The notes: a model not told the origin generated them from the letters alone. A DNA stretch of 64,000 bases from CABMKH01 sp040797625 (GCA_052067355.1 JBQHQH010000007.1:22118-86117); one strand, 5' to 3'; numbered from the stretch's first letter, positions 34,271 to 43,057 are shown. Program-made: numbers and translations.

Positions 34271-34711
34271 ATGGACATAAATGTAAAGAAATTGTTGGGA
34301 CAGTATGCAGATTTACAGCATGAGATAAAAGACATAGACAAGAGAATTGTACGATTAGAAAATAAGAAGATTAAAGTTGAAAGAGATAGTGTAACAGGAT
34401 CTAATCCAAATTTTCCATATGAATCTAGACATTTTACTATAGAAGGATATAGTTATCCAGAAGCAGATAGAAAAGAGGAAAGGCTTATTAAATTAAATAG
34501 ATTGCTAAATAAGAGAAAAGAAAAATGTGAGGATATGAAACTGCAAATAGAAGAATTTATATCAACGATACCTGACAGTAGAACCAGGAGGGTATTTCAA
34601 TATAGATATATTGATAACCTTAGTTGGCAGGCTATTGCAATTAGAATAGGAAAGATACACGAGAGTTATCCAAGGAAAATACATGATAGATATTTGGAAA
34701 GTTTAGATTAA
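34271..34711 (+). CDS. Phage late-gene regulator, ArpU/RinA or sigma-region-4-like
   Basis: A 146-residue protein: coiled-coil N-terminus (residues 10-50, HEIKDIDKRIVRLENKKIKV) and a C-terminal helix-turn-helix (DSRTRRVFQYRYIDNLSWQA, IAIRIGKIHESYPRKIHDRY). This combination is typical of phage DUF1492/ArpU/RinA-like transcription regulators that end the early operon and switch on packaging genes. AAAGGAGGG precedes the ATG. Confidence 0.75.
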   Translation: MDINVKKLLGQYADLQHEIKDIDKRIVRLENKKIKVERDSVTGSNPNFPYESRHFTIEGYSYPEADRKEERLIKLNRLLNKRKEKCEDMKLQIEEFISTIPDSRTRRVFQYRYIDNLSWQAIAIRIGKIHESYPRKIHDRYLESLD

Positions 34712-34752
34712 GACGTTTTATGTTATTTATTTGAAGTGAAGGAGGAACTACA

Positions 34753-34845
34753 TTGAGATTTTTCTTGCTAATTTACTTTATGATTGCTATTTTTTTATTC
34801 GGTGTTGATGTGGGAGTTAAATTAGAAAAAAAGGAGAGATGGTAA
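34753..34845 (+). CDS. Small membrane peptide (30 aa), DUF3789-like
   Basis: TTG about 9 bp after AAGGAGGAAC. Reads MRFFLLIYFMIAIFLFGVDV then GVKLEKKERW: one membrane helix and a short charged tail. Its stop (TAATG) overlaps the next start. Small DUF3789-type proteins of this shape occur at this spot in related prophages; role unknown. Confidence 0.45.
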   Translation: MRFFLLIYFMIAIFLFGVDVGVKLEKKERW

Positions 34846-35024
34846 TGAATGATAAAATGAACAGTTTTGAAGAGGCAGCAAGGCCGATACAGAAATGGTT
34901 TAGAGAGAATTGCTCATCTCACGATAGGGTGATTATAGATTGGAATATGGCATACTTGCTTGAAGGTAGTATGGGGATTACATCAGGATGGCTAGATTTA
35001 GAAGAAGCACAAAAAGACGTATAA
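34845..35024 (+). CDS. Small phage protein (59 aa)
   Basis: ATG at 34845 has AAGGAGAGA at good distance; an ATG at 34839 is too close to it. Reads MNDKMNSFEEAARPIQKWFR then ENCSSHDRVIIDWNMAYLLE. Acidic with two cysteines/aromatics; this kind of short protein is common near phage late regulators. Unknown function. Confidence 0.6.
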   Translation: MNDKMNSFEEAARPIQKWFRENCSSHDRVIIDWNMAYLLEGSMGITSGWLDLEEAQKDV

Positions 35025-35124
35025 CAAGTGAAATATTCAATAATTTATCATTTGGGCGATTTGGGCGGATTAGATATGTTAATATGGTAGTAAGTGGAAA
35101 TGTAAATAAATCTTCTTTTGTTCT

Positions 35125-35157
35125 AGGGACTTACTCTTATGAGTAGGTCCTGTTTTT
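35125..35157 (+). terminator. Rho-independent terminator ending the early/middle operon
   Basis: AGGGACTTACTC and GAGTAGGTCCT pair around TTAT, followed by GTTTTTATA. The convergent cargo pair starts about 110 bp later. Confidence 0.8.
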
Positions 35158-35267
35158 ATATAGAATAAAAATAAAGGAATCATTTAAAATCATCGTCAAT
35201 TTTGAATGAAATAGGCATACTAATATTATAAAGTATGATAAAATATAAATACTAGGAGGTAGCAATT

Positions 35268-35840
35268 GTGGGGAAACTATTTAAATTAGCAATGTTTATC
35301 ACATCTTTTTTACCATTATGGATTACTGTAATTTTCATAAATTTATTGAGCATTATAAAAAATGATATAAATTTATGCACAGAATATATCAGCATAACAA
35401 TTATAATCATAACTAATGTGATTTCAATGTTAGTAATATTGAAATCAATGGATAGCATACAACCTTCCGAGTATAATCCATATATAGTGATTGAAGCGGA
35501 ACAAGAAAAAGGGATAACATCAGAATTTTTATTATCTTATGTTCTTCCACTTTTTGCATTTAATTTTACTCAATGGGATGGAGTAATACAATTTTTAATC
35601 TATTTTATTGTATTAGCTTTTTTATGTGTTAGAAATAATAATGTATATGCAAATTTAGTATTTGAAATTAAGAAATATAAATTCTATAATTGTGAACTGC
35701 AATGGAAGGCAGAACCAGATGTTGACCCGATTCAAGCTATGGTAATTAGTAAAGACAACATCTGTTCTCAGAAAGGTAACACTATCGAAATAGCACTACT
35801 TAATAAACCTTTTTACCTTATGAAAGATTTAGAGGAGTAG
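35268..35840 (+). CDS. kwaA: Kiwa KwaA-like membrane protein (candidate)
   Basis: GTG 6-7 bp after AGGAGGT. A 190-residue protein with about four membrane segments (roughly 5-29, 38-58, 84-102, 106-124) and a soluble C-terminal tail of about 60 residues. The central SEFLLSYVLPLFAFNFTQWD and FLCVRNNNVYANLVFEIKKY stretches fit what I recall of KwaA, the four-helix membrane subunit of the Kiwa anti-phage system. It is paired with a DUF4868/KwaB-like gene, but convergently: the two coding regions overlap by 23 bp at their 3' ends, unlike the usual co-directional kwaAB. It has its own start region after a terminator. Assignment is by memory of family pattern plus context. Confidence 0.65.
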   Translation: MGKLFKLAMFITSFLPLWITVIFINLLSIIKNDINLCTEYISITIIIITNVISMLVILKSMDSIQPSEYNPYIVIEAEQEKGITSEFLLSYVLPLFAFNFTQWDGVIQFLIYFIVLAFLCVRNNNVYANLVFEIKKYKFYNCELQWKAEPDVDPIQAMVISKDNICSQKGNTIEIALLNKPFYLMKDLEE

Positions 35841-36759
35841 AATTTGGCACTTCACAGACACCACCAGTAAACATATTATACTTAGTTTTCCCACAAATTG
35901 CTTTGGTAAAGAGATCGGCATGATTTTCTTGACTTAAGTCAAATTTTTGCTTTTTTGCATTATAAGGAATTTTGAGTTCATCAACTAGTATTTTTAAATT
36001 GTCTTCTTGTTTTATGTTATCTACAATTCTTTGATCAAAGGTACTAAATTTTCGAGGATGTTGGCCAGATAGTGTAAAAGCTTTATATGTTTCAAAATCA
36101 TAAATAACATTTGCATCTTCAATAATTTCAAGAGACTTTTTACAAACTATTCTATGAGAATATTCTAAATTAAAAATACTTTCAAAGTTACTATTAATAG
36201 TATATAAAACTTCATTATATATTAAAGCATCAAAGCTTTTTCCGAATTGAATAAGCGGTTCGCTAATTTCTTGGATACAGTTATGTCTTGATTCAAAGAT
36301 TTTACCTCTATTTTTCTTATAGGTATAGATAGGATTTTTCCGAGAAATTAAATAAAGATTATGTTCTTTACCATCATATTGATATGTACCAACAAAAATA
36401 AAAGCATTTGATTTAATATCTTTTAAGTCTGTATTGTCATCAACATTATTAAGACTTTTGATAAGAGCGTTCCATGGTACTTTAATTAACTCATGGTTGA
36501 TGTTGAGCTTGTCAACAACTTTTTTAGGATTAGCACCACTATAACATTCAACCTTTTGCCCATGATCATTTACGATGTATAGGAATTTTTTACACATATC
36601 GTTTAATGTAGTTTTTAATAGACTATCAGAACCAAATCTTAATGAATAACAAGTGTACTCATTTGGTCTAGATTTATGATTATACTTTATCAAGGCCAAA
36701 GACCATGAATTGATAGTGTTGACTTTTTCTAAACCTTCTTTTATTAAAGCATAAGACAT
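35818..36759 (-). CDS. kwaB: Kiwa KwaB-like DUF4868 protein (candidate)
   Basis: A 313-residue soluble protein, the size of KwaB. The middle and C-terminal parts look like DUF4868: KNPIYTYKKNRGKIFESRHN, IQFGKSFDALIYNEVLYTIN, FESIFNLEYSHRIV, followed by a helical end with AFTLSGQHPRKFSTFDQRIV. In Kiwa, KwaB works with membrane KwaA to sense infection and stop phage replication or late transcription. ATG with GGAGG 8 bp upstream, read leftward; a TATAAT-like box lies about 35 bp before that. The gene runs against the prophage late operon, as expected for lysogen-expressed cargo. Confidence 0.7.
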   Translation of the reverse strand: MSYALIKEGLEKVNTINSWSLALIKYNHKSRPNEYTCYSLRFGSDSLLKTTLNDMCKKFLYIVNDHGQKVECYSGANPKKVVDKLNINHELIKVPWNALIKSLNNVDDNTDLKDIKSNAFIFVGTYQYDGKEHNLYLISRKNPIYTYKKNRGKIFESRHNCIQEISEPLIQFGKSFDALIYNEVLYTINSNFESIFNLEYSHRIVCKKSLEIIEDANVIYDFETYKAFTLSGQHPRKFSTFDQRIVDNIKQEDNLKILVDELKIPYNAKKQKFDLSQENHADLFTKAICGKTKYNMFTGGVCEVPNSTPLNLS

Positions 36760-37066
36760 ATAAATACCTCCGTTAGTTATCTTTAAAATAATTATAACAT
36801 ATTATGTTGAATAAAGTAATAACTCTGCAATAGTTGAGGAAATTATATGATAAGTTTGAATATTAATATTTTGATATTATATAAGTTTGTTAAGGCCAAT
36901 ATAAACCAAAACAAAAAACATATATATATTTTATTTATTATTTTCAAATTAAAGTTTTTTACACGAACTTACAAACAAATAGCATAATATGGAAACTTGC
37001 GATAAATAAATGAAGGAATTTCTCCTTTCTTGTAGAAATAGTAGAGAGGAAGGAGATGATAGAGGA
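36760..37066. other. 307-bp intergenic region between cargo and packaging genes
   Basis: AT-rich, no gene. On the minus strand ATGTTATAATTATT near 36796-36806 offers a -10 for the kwaB-like gene. The rightward late promoter presumably lies here, but no classical -35 is evident, consistent with activation by the upstream late regulator. Confidence 0.4.
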
Positions 37067-37231
37067 ATGGATGAAGATATTTTAATGGCAATGTTAGGAA
37101 ACATAACTCAAGAATTAAGTGATTTAAAAACAGATGTGAACAGTATAGGCAGCAATGTATCATGTGTCTACCATATGGATGATCAACTGAATCGAATTAT
37201 TGAGTTATTAGAACAAATTGCAAATAAGTAA
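37067..37231 (+). CDS. Small phage protein (54 aa) before the terminase
   Basis: ATG at 37067 follows AAGGAGATGATAGAGGA. Upstream in-frame codons from 37010 lack a ribosome site. Reads MDEDILMAMLGNITQELSDL then KTDVNSIGSNVSCVYHMDDQ. Short helices, perhaps a coiled-coil adaptor. Followed at once by a terminator. Function unknown. Confidence 0.5.
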   Translation: MDEDILMAMLGNITQELSDLKTDVNSIGSNVSCVYHMDDQLNRIIELLEQIANK

Positions 37232-37237
37232 TAATTT

Positions 37238-37260
37238 AAGAGCCACTAGGCTCTTTTTTA
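37238..37260 (+). terminator. Rho-independent terminator
   Basis: AAGAGCC-ACTA-GGCTCTT followed by TTTTAA, between the small gene and terS. Confidence 0.8.
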
Positions 37261-37297
37261 ATACAAAAAACAAACTCAAATAAGTAGGTGGTGATCA

Positions 37298-38035
37298 TTG
37301 GATGAAATCAGGATAAAAGCAAAACAGGACTATATGGAAGGTATGAAATATAAGGATATATGCGATAAATATGATATTTCAATGAATACCTTAAAATCCT
37401 GGGTAAAGAGATACAATTGGTCCGATGAAAGAAAAGAATTAAATAAAAAGGGTGCACACAAGAATAAAAGGGGTGCACCCAAAGGAAATAAGAACGCAGA
37501 AGGTAATCCTGGAGGAGATGGTCCTCCTAAAGGCAACCTTAATGCAATAAAGCATGGAGCTTATCAATCTTTATATGCTGATATGCTAAATACTGAAGAT
37601 AAGATACTTTTTAATATGATTCATTCATCAACAAATATAGATGATGAAATAAAATTACTTAGACTGAAAATAGCAAGACTTCTTAATAGAGAGAAGTCTT
37701 TTTTCTACAATATGTTTGGCCAAAAGGTAGAAAAGGAAATATCAGAAGAAGAGAGAACATCAGGCATTAATGCTTGTATGGATCAACTAAGAAAATTAAT
37801 AGAAACTAAAGCTAAAATGGCTACTGATACAGAGAAGATTGGATTAGATAAAGAAAGATTCGAGTTCCAGAAATATAAAGCAGAGATAGAGCTGCAGCTT
37901 AAGAAAGAAAAACTAGAAATAGAAAAAATTAAGATCCAGGGAGAAGACGAGGAATATGAAGATGATGGATTTATAGAGGCATTAAAAGGTCACATAAGTG
38001 AGGTCTGGGAAGATGAAGATACTGAAGAAGATTAA
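37298..38035 (+). CDS. terS: Terminase small subunit (PBSX XtmA-like)
   Basis: TTG right after GGTGGTGATC. 245 residues. N-terminal helix-turn-helix: GMKYKDICDKYDISMNTLKS, WVKRYNW. A basic Gly-rich linker (KNKRGAPKGNKNAEGNPGGD) is typical of PBSX-type small terminases, followed by long helices for oligomerisation. It recognises the pac site and recruits the large subunit. It overlaps terL by 23 bases. Confidence 0.92.
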   Translation: MDEIRIKAKQDYMEGMKYKDICDKYDISMNTLKSWVKRYNWSDERKELNKKGAHKNKRGAPKGNKNAEGNPGGDGPPKGNLNAIKHGAYQSLYADMLNTEDKILFNMIHSSTNIDDEIKLLRLKIARLLNREKSFFYNMFGQKVEKEISEEERTSGINACMDQLRKLIETKAKMATDTEKIGLDKERFEFQKYKAEIELQLKKEKLEIEKIKIQGEDEEYEDDGFIEALKGHISEVWEDEDTEED

Positions 38036-39287
38036 GAAAGCAGTATTCAAATTCAAGCCCTTCTCCAAGAAACAATTAAAGGTTTTGACCTGGTGGCTGC
38101 CTGAATCTCCTGTATCTGATAAAGAAGGAATTATAGCAGATGGAGCAATAAGAAGTGGAAAGACTTTATCCATGTCATTATCCTTTGTTATGTGGGCCAT
38201 GGAGACATTTGACCAGCAGAACTTTGGTATGTGTGGTAAAACCATAGGATCTTTTAGAAGAAATGTATTATTCTGGCTTAAATTAATGTTAAAGGCTAGA
38301 GGATATAGAGTTAAGGACTTAAGAGCTGATAATTTAGTTATAGTTAGCAGAGGAGAAACTGTTAACTATTTTTATATCTTTGGTGGTAAAGATGAAAGCT
38401 CCCAAGATTTAATTCAAGGGATCACATTAGCAGGAGTATTCTTTGATGAAGTGGCATTGATGCCTGAATCATTTGTCAATCAAGCTACTGGTAGATGTTC
38501 AGTAGAAGGCTCAAAGTTTTGGTTCAACTGTAACCCAGAAGGACCTTATCATTGGTTTAAAGTTAATTGGATAGATAAGATTAAAGAAAAGAATCTAATT
38601 CATTTACATTTTACTATGGATGATAATCTTAGCTTATCTGAGAAAGTAAAAGAAAGATATAGGTCCATGTACAGTGGAGTATTCTTTCAGAGGTATATCT
38701 TAGGCTTATGGGTAATGGCCGAAGGAATTATATACGATATGTTTAATAAAGATAAGCATATTGTAGACACGAAGAATAGAGCTTATACAAGGTATCACGT
38801 ATCTATAGACTATGGTACTCAAAACCCTACAACATTTGGATTGTGGGGTCTTTTTAATGGAGTATGGTATAAAGTTAAAGAGTACCATTATTCAGGTAGA
38901 GAAAAGAATAAGCAAAAGACAGATACAGAATATGCTGATGATTTAATAGAATTTATAGGGGACTTAAATGTTAGGTCCATAATAGTAGACCCTAGTGCTG
39001 CAAGCTTTATAGCAGAATTAAAGAAAAGAGGATTGAGAGTAAGAAAGGCTAAAAATGATGTAGTGGATGGTATAAGAAATGTGGCAGCAGCATTAAACGA
39101 AGGATTAATAAAATATAATGATTGTTGCAAAGAAACATTTAAAGAATTTAACTCCTATGTATGGGATGAGAAGGCAGCAGAACGTGGTGAAGATAAACCT
39201 ATAGAAAAGAATGATCATCACATGGATGGAGATAGATACTTTGTTAATACCATAATATTTAAACCTAAAGCTATATCATTTGATTAG
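38013..39287 (+). CDS. terL: Terminase large subunit (PBSX family)
   Basis: ATG at 38013 is preferred; a GTG at 37998 lies further inside terS with a poorer context. 424 residues. ATPase: IADGAIRSGKTLSMS (Walker A) and AGVFFDEVALMPESF (Walker B with catalytic Glu). The nuclease domain has SIDYGTQNPTTFGLWGLFNG and IIVDPSAASFIAEL, giving the acidic cluster. It packages DNA into proheads; PBSX-type relatives usually use headful packaging. Confidence 0.95.
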   Translation: MKILKKIKKAVFKFKPFSKKQLKVLTWWLPESPVSDKEGIIADGAIRSGKTLSMSLSFVMWAMETFDQQNFGMCGKTIGSFRRNVLFWLKLMLKARGYRVKDLRADNLVIVSRGETVNYFYIFGGKDESSQDLIQGITLAGVFFDEVALMPESFVNQATGRCSVEGSKFWFNCNPEGPYHWFKVNWIDKIKEKNLIHLHFTMDDNLSLSEKVKERYRSMYSGVFFQRYILGLWVMAEGIIYDMFNKDKHIVDTKNRAYTRYHVSIDYGTQNPTTFGLWGLFNGVWYKVKEYHYSGREKNKQKTDTEYADDLIEFIGDLNVRSIIVDPSAASFIAELKKRGLRVRKAKNDVVDGIRNVAAALNEGLIKYNDCCKETFKEFNSYVWDEKAAERGEDKPIEKNDHHMDGDRYFVNTIIFKPKAISFD

Positions 39288-39300
39288 GAGGTGTAAAAAC

Positions 39301-40755
39301 TTGAATATAACAGATACAGAGTTGGCAAGTGCTAAGACAGCTTACTATAGTAATACTGGGATGGCATTAGTAGATATTATCCAGGAAGAGATAAAAGAAT
39401 GGAATAGTTCTACAGAAAGACAGCTAATGTTAGATGGCCAAAGGTACTATAATGGAGATACAGATGTATTAAAACGTAAAAGAATGGCCATAGGAGAAGA
39501 CGGAAAGCTTGAAGAAGTCACAAACCTAGCTAATAATAAATTAGTTCATAATTTTATTAGAAAGCTTGTAGACCAAAAGGTAGGATATTTATTATCTAAA
39601 CCATTGACTATTCAGACTGATAATGAAGAATATAAAAAAATACTAGATAATATATTTGACAAATCCTTTATGAAACTTATTAAAAATCTAGGCAAGGATG
39701 CAGTAAATAAAGGTATAGCATGGATACAAGTCTATTACAATGAAGAAGGGCATCTGAGATTCAAAAGATTATCCTCAGAAGAGATAATTCCACTATGGAA
39801 GGATTCAGAGCATACTAAACTAGCTGGACTTATCAGAGTTTATGAAGTACTCTCCTATGAGAGTAAAACTAAAAAGACTATTCAGAAGGTTGAGTATTGG
39901 GACACTAAAGGAGTATTTAGATATATAAATGAGAATGGTAATTTAATACCTGATGTTGAAGCTCCAGAAGATACAGGGCATTTTAGCATGATAGATGATA
40001 GAGGAAATAAACAATCATTTACTTGGTCTAAAGTGCCTTTTGTATATTTTAAATATAATGATGAAGAGCAGCCACTTATTAAATTTATAAAATCCTTAGC
40101 GGATGATTATGATAAACAGAAATCTAACAATAGCAATAATCTAGAAGATTTACCTAATAGTATATATGTGATAAAGAACTATGATGGAACTAATCTAGGA
40201 GAGTTTAGAAAGAACATGAGCCTTTATAGAGCTGTTAAAGTTACGGATGAAGGTGGAGTAGATACTAAGTCATTAGATATCAATGTTGAAGCTTATAAGA
40301 CTCATATAGAGCAGACCAGAAAAGATATATATGAGTTTGGTAGGGGAGTAGATACTCAATCAGATAAGTTTGGAAATTCTCCTTCAGGAATAGCATTAAA
40401 GTTCCTGTATAATGATTTAGATATGGACTGTAATATTATAGAAACAGAATTCCAAGCAAGTTTGGAATATTTGTTATGGTTTATTAATCAGCATTTAATA
40501 AATACTGGCCAAGGAGATTTCACTAATGAAAATGTAGATTTTATATTTAATAGAGACACATTAATAAATGAAACAGATAGCATTAGCAACTGTAAGGCTT
40601 CTGTAGGCATAATTAGTGATGAAACTATAATATCTAATCACCCATGGACCACAAAGGATGAGTTGGAGAAAATGAAGAAACAGAAGGAAACTGAATTAGA
40701 CAAACATAGTGGATATGGTAACTTTGGCAAACAAGATGGTGAAGTAGATGGATAA
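39301..40755 (+). CDS. Portal protein (SPP1 gp6-like)
   Basis: TTG at 39301, 8 bp after AGGAGGT. 484 residues. Characteristic segments: RQLMLDGQRYYNGDTDVLKR, NNKLVHNFIRKLVDQKVGYL, SNNLEDLPNSIYVIKNYDGT and SPSGIALKFLYNDLDMDCN. It forms the dodecameric ring for DNA entry at one capsid vertex. Overlaps the head-morphogenesis gene by 8 bases. Confidence 0.95.
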   Translation: MNITDTELASAKTAYYSNTGMALVDIIQEEIKEWNSSTERQLMLDGQRYYNGDTDVLKRKRMAIGEDGKLEEVTNLANNKLVHNFIRKLVDQKVGYLLSKPLTIQTDNEEYKKILDNIFDKSFMKLIKNLGKDAVNKGIAWIQVYYNEEGHLRFKRLSSEEIIPLWKDSEHTKLAGLIRVYEVLSYESKTKKTIQKVEYWDTKGVFRYINENGNLIPDVEAPEDTGHFSMIDDRGNKQSFTWSKVPFVYFKYNDEEQPLIKFIKSLADDYDKQKSNNSNNLEDLPNSIYVIKNYDGTNLGEFRKNMSLYRAVKVTDEGGVDTKSLDINVEAYKTHIEQTRKDIYEFGRGVDTQSDKFGNSPSGIALKFLYNDLDMDCNIIETEFQASLEYLLWFINQHLINTGQGDFTNENVDFIFNRDTLINETDSISNCKASVGIISDETIISNHPWTTKDELEKMKKQKETELDKHSGYGNFGKQDGEVDG

Positions 40756-42292
40756 ACCCACCAAGAAGTATTGGCAAAAGAGATTTACTTCATTAACTGA
40801 TTCCTTACTCAATAAAGGTGAAAACTACTATAAAGAATTAGAGGAAGAATACGAAAAGTCTTTATCCACTCTACAAAAAGATATAGAACAGTTCTATATT
40901 AGATTTGCAGAAAACAATGAAATAACAATGACAGATGCAAGGAGAATACTAGATAATAGAGAGCTTAAAGAATTTCAGTGGACCGTAGAGGAATATATCC
41001 AGAAGGGCAAAGAGAATGCAGTAGACCAAAGATGGATGAAAGAATTAGAAAATGCTAGTGCGAGAGTTAGACTAAGTATACTTGAATCCTTGCAGTATCA
41101 AGTTAGACAACAAGTAGAAATAATCACAGTTAAAAGGCTGCATGGACTAACTAAACTATCAGAGGAATTGACAAAAGAGGGTTACTATAGGTCCATATAT
41201 GAAGTACAAAAGGGATTTGGTATAGGTGATACATTTACTATCCTGGACAATAAAACAGTTGAATCCATAATATCTAAACCTTGGGCACCAGATGGCAGTA
41301 ATTTTTCTGAAAGGATATGGAGAGATAGAGAGTTATTAGTCAATGAGTTGCAAAAGGAATTAGCACAATCCTTTATACGTGGAGATGCACCAGATACAGC
41401 TATAAGAAATATATCTAAGAAAATGAATACATCAAAAAAGGCAGCAGGGAGATTAATAATGACTGAATCAGCTTTCTTTGCTAATGAAGCTAGAGCAAAA
41501 GCTTTTAAAGAATTAGGTGTTGAGGAATTTCAATTCTTAGCTACTTTAGATAATGATACATCCGAAATATGTCAAGAAATGGACTTAAGAGTATTTAAGT
41601 TAAATGAAAGAGAAATAGGAGTTAACTGGCCGCCTCTCCATTGTTGGTGTAGAAGTACAGCAGTACCATATTTTGAAGGCAACATAAAGCAAAGGTGGGC
41701 GAGAGATCCTAAGACTGGTAAAGGATATTATGTGGATGGAAATATGCCATATAAGGAATGGTACAAGGAGCATGTAGAAGGTAAATATGGCAAAGATGAG
41801 GCTGAAATAATCAGAAAGAAAAAAGAAAATGAGGGAACAGATTTAGAACAGTATAAGAGTTATAAAAAAAATTTAGGTGATGATTTAGGAGTAAAATCCT
41901 TTGAAGAATTTCAGAATATGAAGTATAATGATAGTGATGGATGGAATAATATAAAACAATCATATCGGGAAAATACTAGTAGCAAAGCATGGCTGAAAAG
42001 TGAATTTCCTACAGAGAAATCATTCAATAAGCATTATGATAAGCATTTAAACGAGTTTGGTAACATAACTAAAGAAGAGTACTTGAATAGGGCTAGAGAA
42101 TTATTATCATCATCTATTAAAGGTGGTAATGTTGAGGGTTTTAAGAGTGAGGTAGGTTTTGTCTTTAGATATAATAAGGAAACAAATGATTTAGCTATAG
42201 GAAGACCAGATGGTAAAATTTCAACACTATACAAACCAGTAGACGGATATAAGCATTATTTAGAGCAGATAGAAAAATATAATAAAAAATAG
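40748..42292 (+). CDS. Head morphogenesis protein (SPP1 gp7/Mu gpF-like) with C-terminal nuclease-like domain
   Basis: 514 residues, longer than the usual 300-odd. Residues 1-320 are the minor head protein: GRLIMTESAFFANEARAKAF and the motif NWPPLHCWCRSTAVPYFEG (294-311). A linker (residues 320-405) follows. Residues 412-514 form an extra domain: KSFNKHYDKHLNEFGNITKE, ARELLSS, VGFVFRYNKETNDLAIGRPD, ISTLYKPVDGYKHYLEQ. This His/Lys/Arg-rich arrangement resembles the PBECR class (Barnase-EndoU-colicin-RelE-like RNases) often fused to phage minor head proteins. It could be packaged and delivered with DNA. The adjacent CPCC-like gene could be its antidote. Toxin activity is inferred. Confidence 0.8.
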   Translation: MDKPTKKYWQKRFTSLTDSLLNKGENYYKELEEEYEKSLSTLQKDIEQFYIRFAENNEITMTDARRILDNRELKEFQWTVEEYIQKGKENAVDQRWMKELENASARVRLSILESLQYQVRQQVEIITVKRLHGLTKLSEELTKEGYYRSIYEVQKGFGIGDTFTILDNKTVESIISKPWAPDGSNFSERIWRDRELLVNELQKELAQSFIRGDAPDTAIRNISKKMNTSKKAAGRLIMTESAFFANEARAKAFKELGVEEFQFLATLDNDTSEICQEMDLRVFKLNEREIGVNWPPLHCWCRSTAVPYFEGNIKQRWARDPKTGKGYYVDGNMPYKEWYKEHVEGKYGKDEAEIIRKKKENEGTDLEQYKSYKKNLGDDLGVKSFEEFQNMKYNDSDGWNNIKQSYRENTSSKAWLKSEFPTEKSFNKHYDKHLNEFGNITKEEYLNRARELLSSSIKGGNVEGFKSEVGFVFRYNKETNDLAIGRPDGKISTLYKPVDGYKHYLEQIEKYNKK

Positions 42293-42306
42293 GAGGAAAT
42301 AATAAA

Positions 42307-42474
42307 ATGAAATGTCCAGTATGTGGCAATGAAGTAGATATTTTTGATATTTGCGATAATTGTAATTACCAAAATAGTGGACCAAAAGAAAACTTAGACG
42401 GACCAACAGGACCAAATAAAATGACATTAAGAGAGGCAAAAGAAGCCTATAAAAGAGGCGAAAAGATAATATAA
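42307..42474 (+). CDS. CPCC-like cysteine-rich small protein, candidate immunity protein
   Basis: ATG 8 bp after AGGAGGAAAT. 55 residues with MKCPVCGNEV and DICDNCNYQNSG, four cysteines for one zinc, then GPNKMTLREAKEAYKRG. This matches the CPCC family (CPxCG...DICpvCgWe...GgaN.msL.eAr..Y), many members of which are predicted immunity proteins beside polymorphic toxins. It follows the head protein with the nuclease-like tail by 14 bp and is closed by a terminator, so the two appear to be one toxin-immunity unit. Confidence 0.65.
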   Translation: MKCPVCGNEVDIFDICDNCNYQNSGPKENLDGPTGPNKMTLREAKEAYKRGEKII

Positions 42475-42476
42475 CT

Positions 42477-42512
42477 AAGCACTTGCTAAGTAAAATAGTA
42501 GGTGCTTTTATT
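42477..42512 (+). terminator. Terminator after the CPCC-like gene
   Basis: AAGCACTTGCTA and TAGTAGGTGCTT pair with two G-U bonds, followed by TTATTA. It could reduce read-through into downstream head genes. Confidence 0.55.
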
Positions 42513-42548
42513 ATGCTTAGAAATAAAGATGGATATAGGAGGGGTTAT

Positions 42549-42722
42549 ATGGAAAGGAAAAAGAATACAAGAGTTTTAGATACAGGAATATTATCAGAGC
42601 AATATACAAAATTAATTATAGAAACTGAAGAAGAAAATCCTATGACAATAGCTGAAGTGACCAATATAGAGATCAAACCAGCTATTGGATATAGGGTGAG
42701 ATTGGTGCCTAACTATGATTAG
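42549..42722 (+). CDS. Small phage protein (57 aa)
   Basis: ATG at 42549, 4 bp after AGGAGGGG; earlier in-frame starts overlap the terminator hairpin. Reads MERKKNTRVLDTGILSEQYT then KLIIETEEENPMTIAEVTNI. Compact beta-rich protein; no family recognised. It is convergent with the DUF2188 gene, overlapping it by 4 bases. Confidence 0.5.
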   Translation: MERKKNTRVLDTGILSEQYTKLIIETEEENPMTIAEVTNIEIKPAIGYRVRLVPNYD

Positions 42723-42943
42723 CCTCTAGGTGGATAAGGGTCATTCCCATGGCTATCCTTATCACGAATTTGACCATTAGGACGATGAATAACCAACTCG
42801 CTTTTTTGGTTTCTAGCTATGTCACGAGCTATGTTAATAGCCTCTTGCTGAGTATTAGTTTTAACAGTAGCTTTTTGGTTACCAGCACCTTTAACTTGCC
42901 ATCCACCATCTGGATGTGGCGTAACATGTTGATTTTTGCCCAA
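42719..42943 (-). CDS. DUF2188 protein, antisense to the late operon
   Basis: A 74-residue protein: KNQHVTPHPDGGWQVKGAGN, ATVKTNTQQEAINIARDIAR, GQIRDKDSHGNDPYPPRG. This is a clear DUF2188 pattern (HVVPHPdGGWaVk...RIRDSDSYGNDP.PP.G). Its ATG, with AAAGGAGGTG upstream, is read leftward against the head operon, so it needs its own promoter and is probably expressed in the lysogen. The function of DUF2188 is not established. A moron gene. Confidence 0.8.
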   Translation of the reverse strand: MGKNQHVTPHPDGGWQVKGAGNQKATVKTNTQQEAINIARDIARNQKSELVIHRPNGQIRDKDSHGNDPYPPRG

Positions 42944-43057
42944 AATAAAGCACCTCCTTTCAACTAAATTTTACCATATTAAAAAGGGGTGTACAAACTA
43001 TGAATTTTTAAAATAAAGAATTTTGCTATATTTAAAATTAAAGAAAGGGATGATAAT

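Noticed and set aside
38013..38035. Frameshift between small and large terminase
   Set aside because: A 23-base overlap with a good ATG for terL is normal in this phage group.
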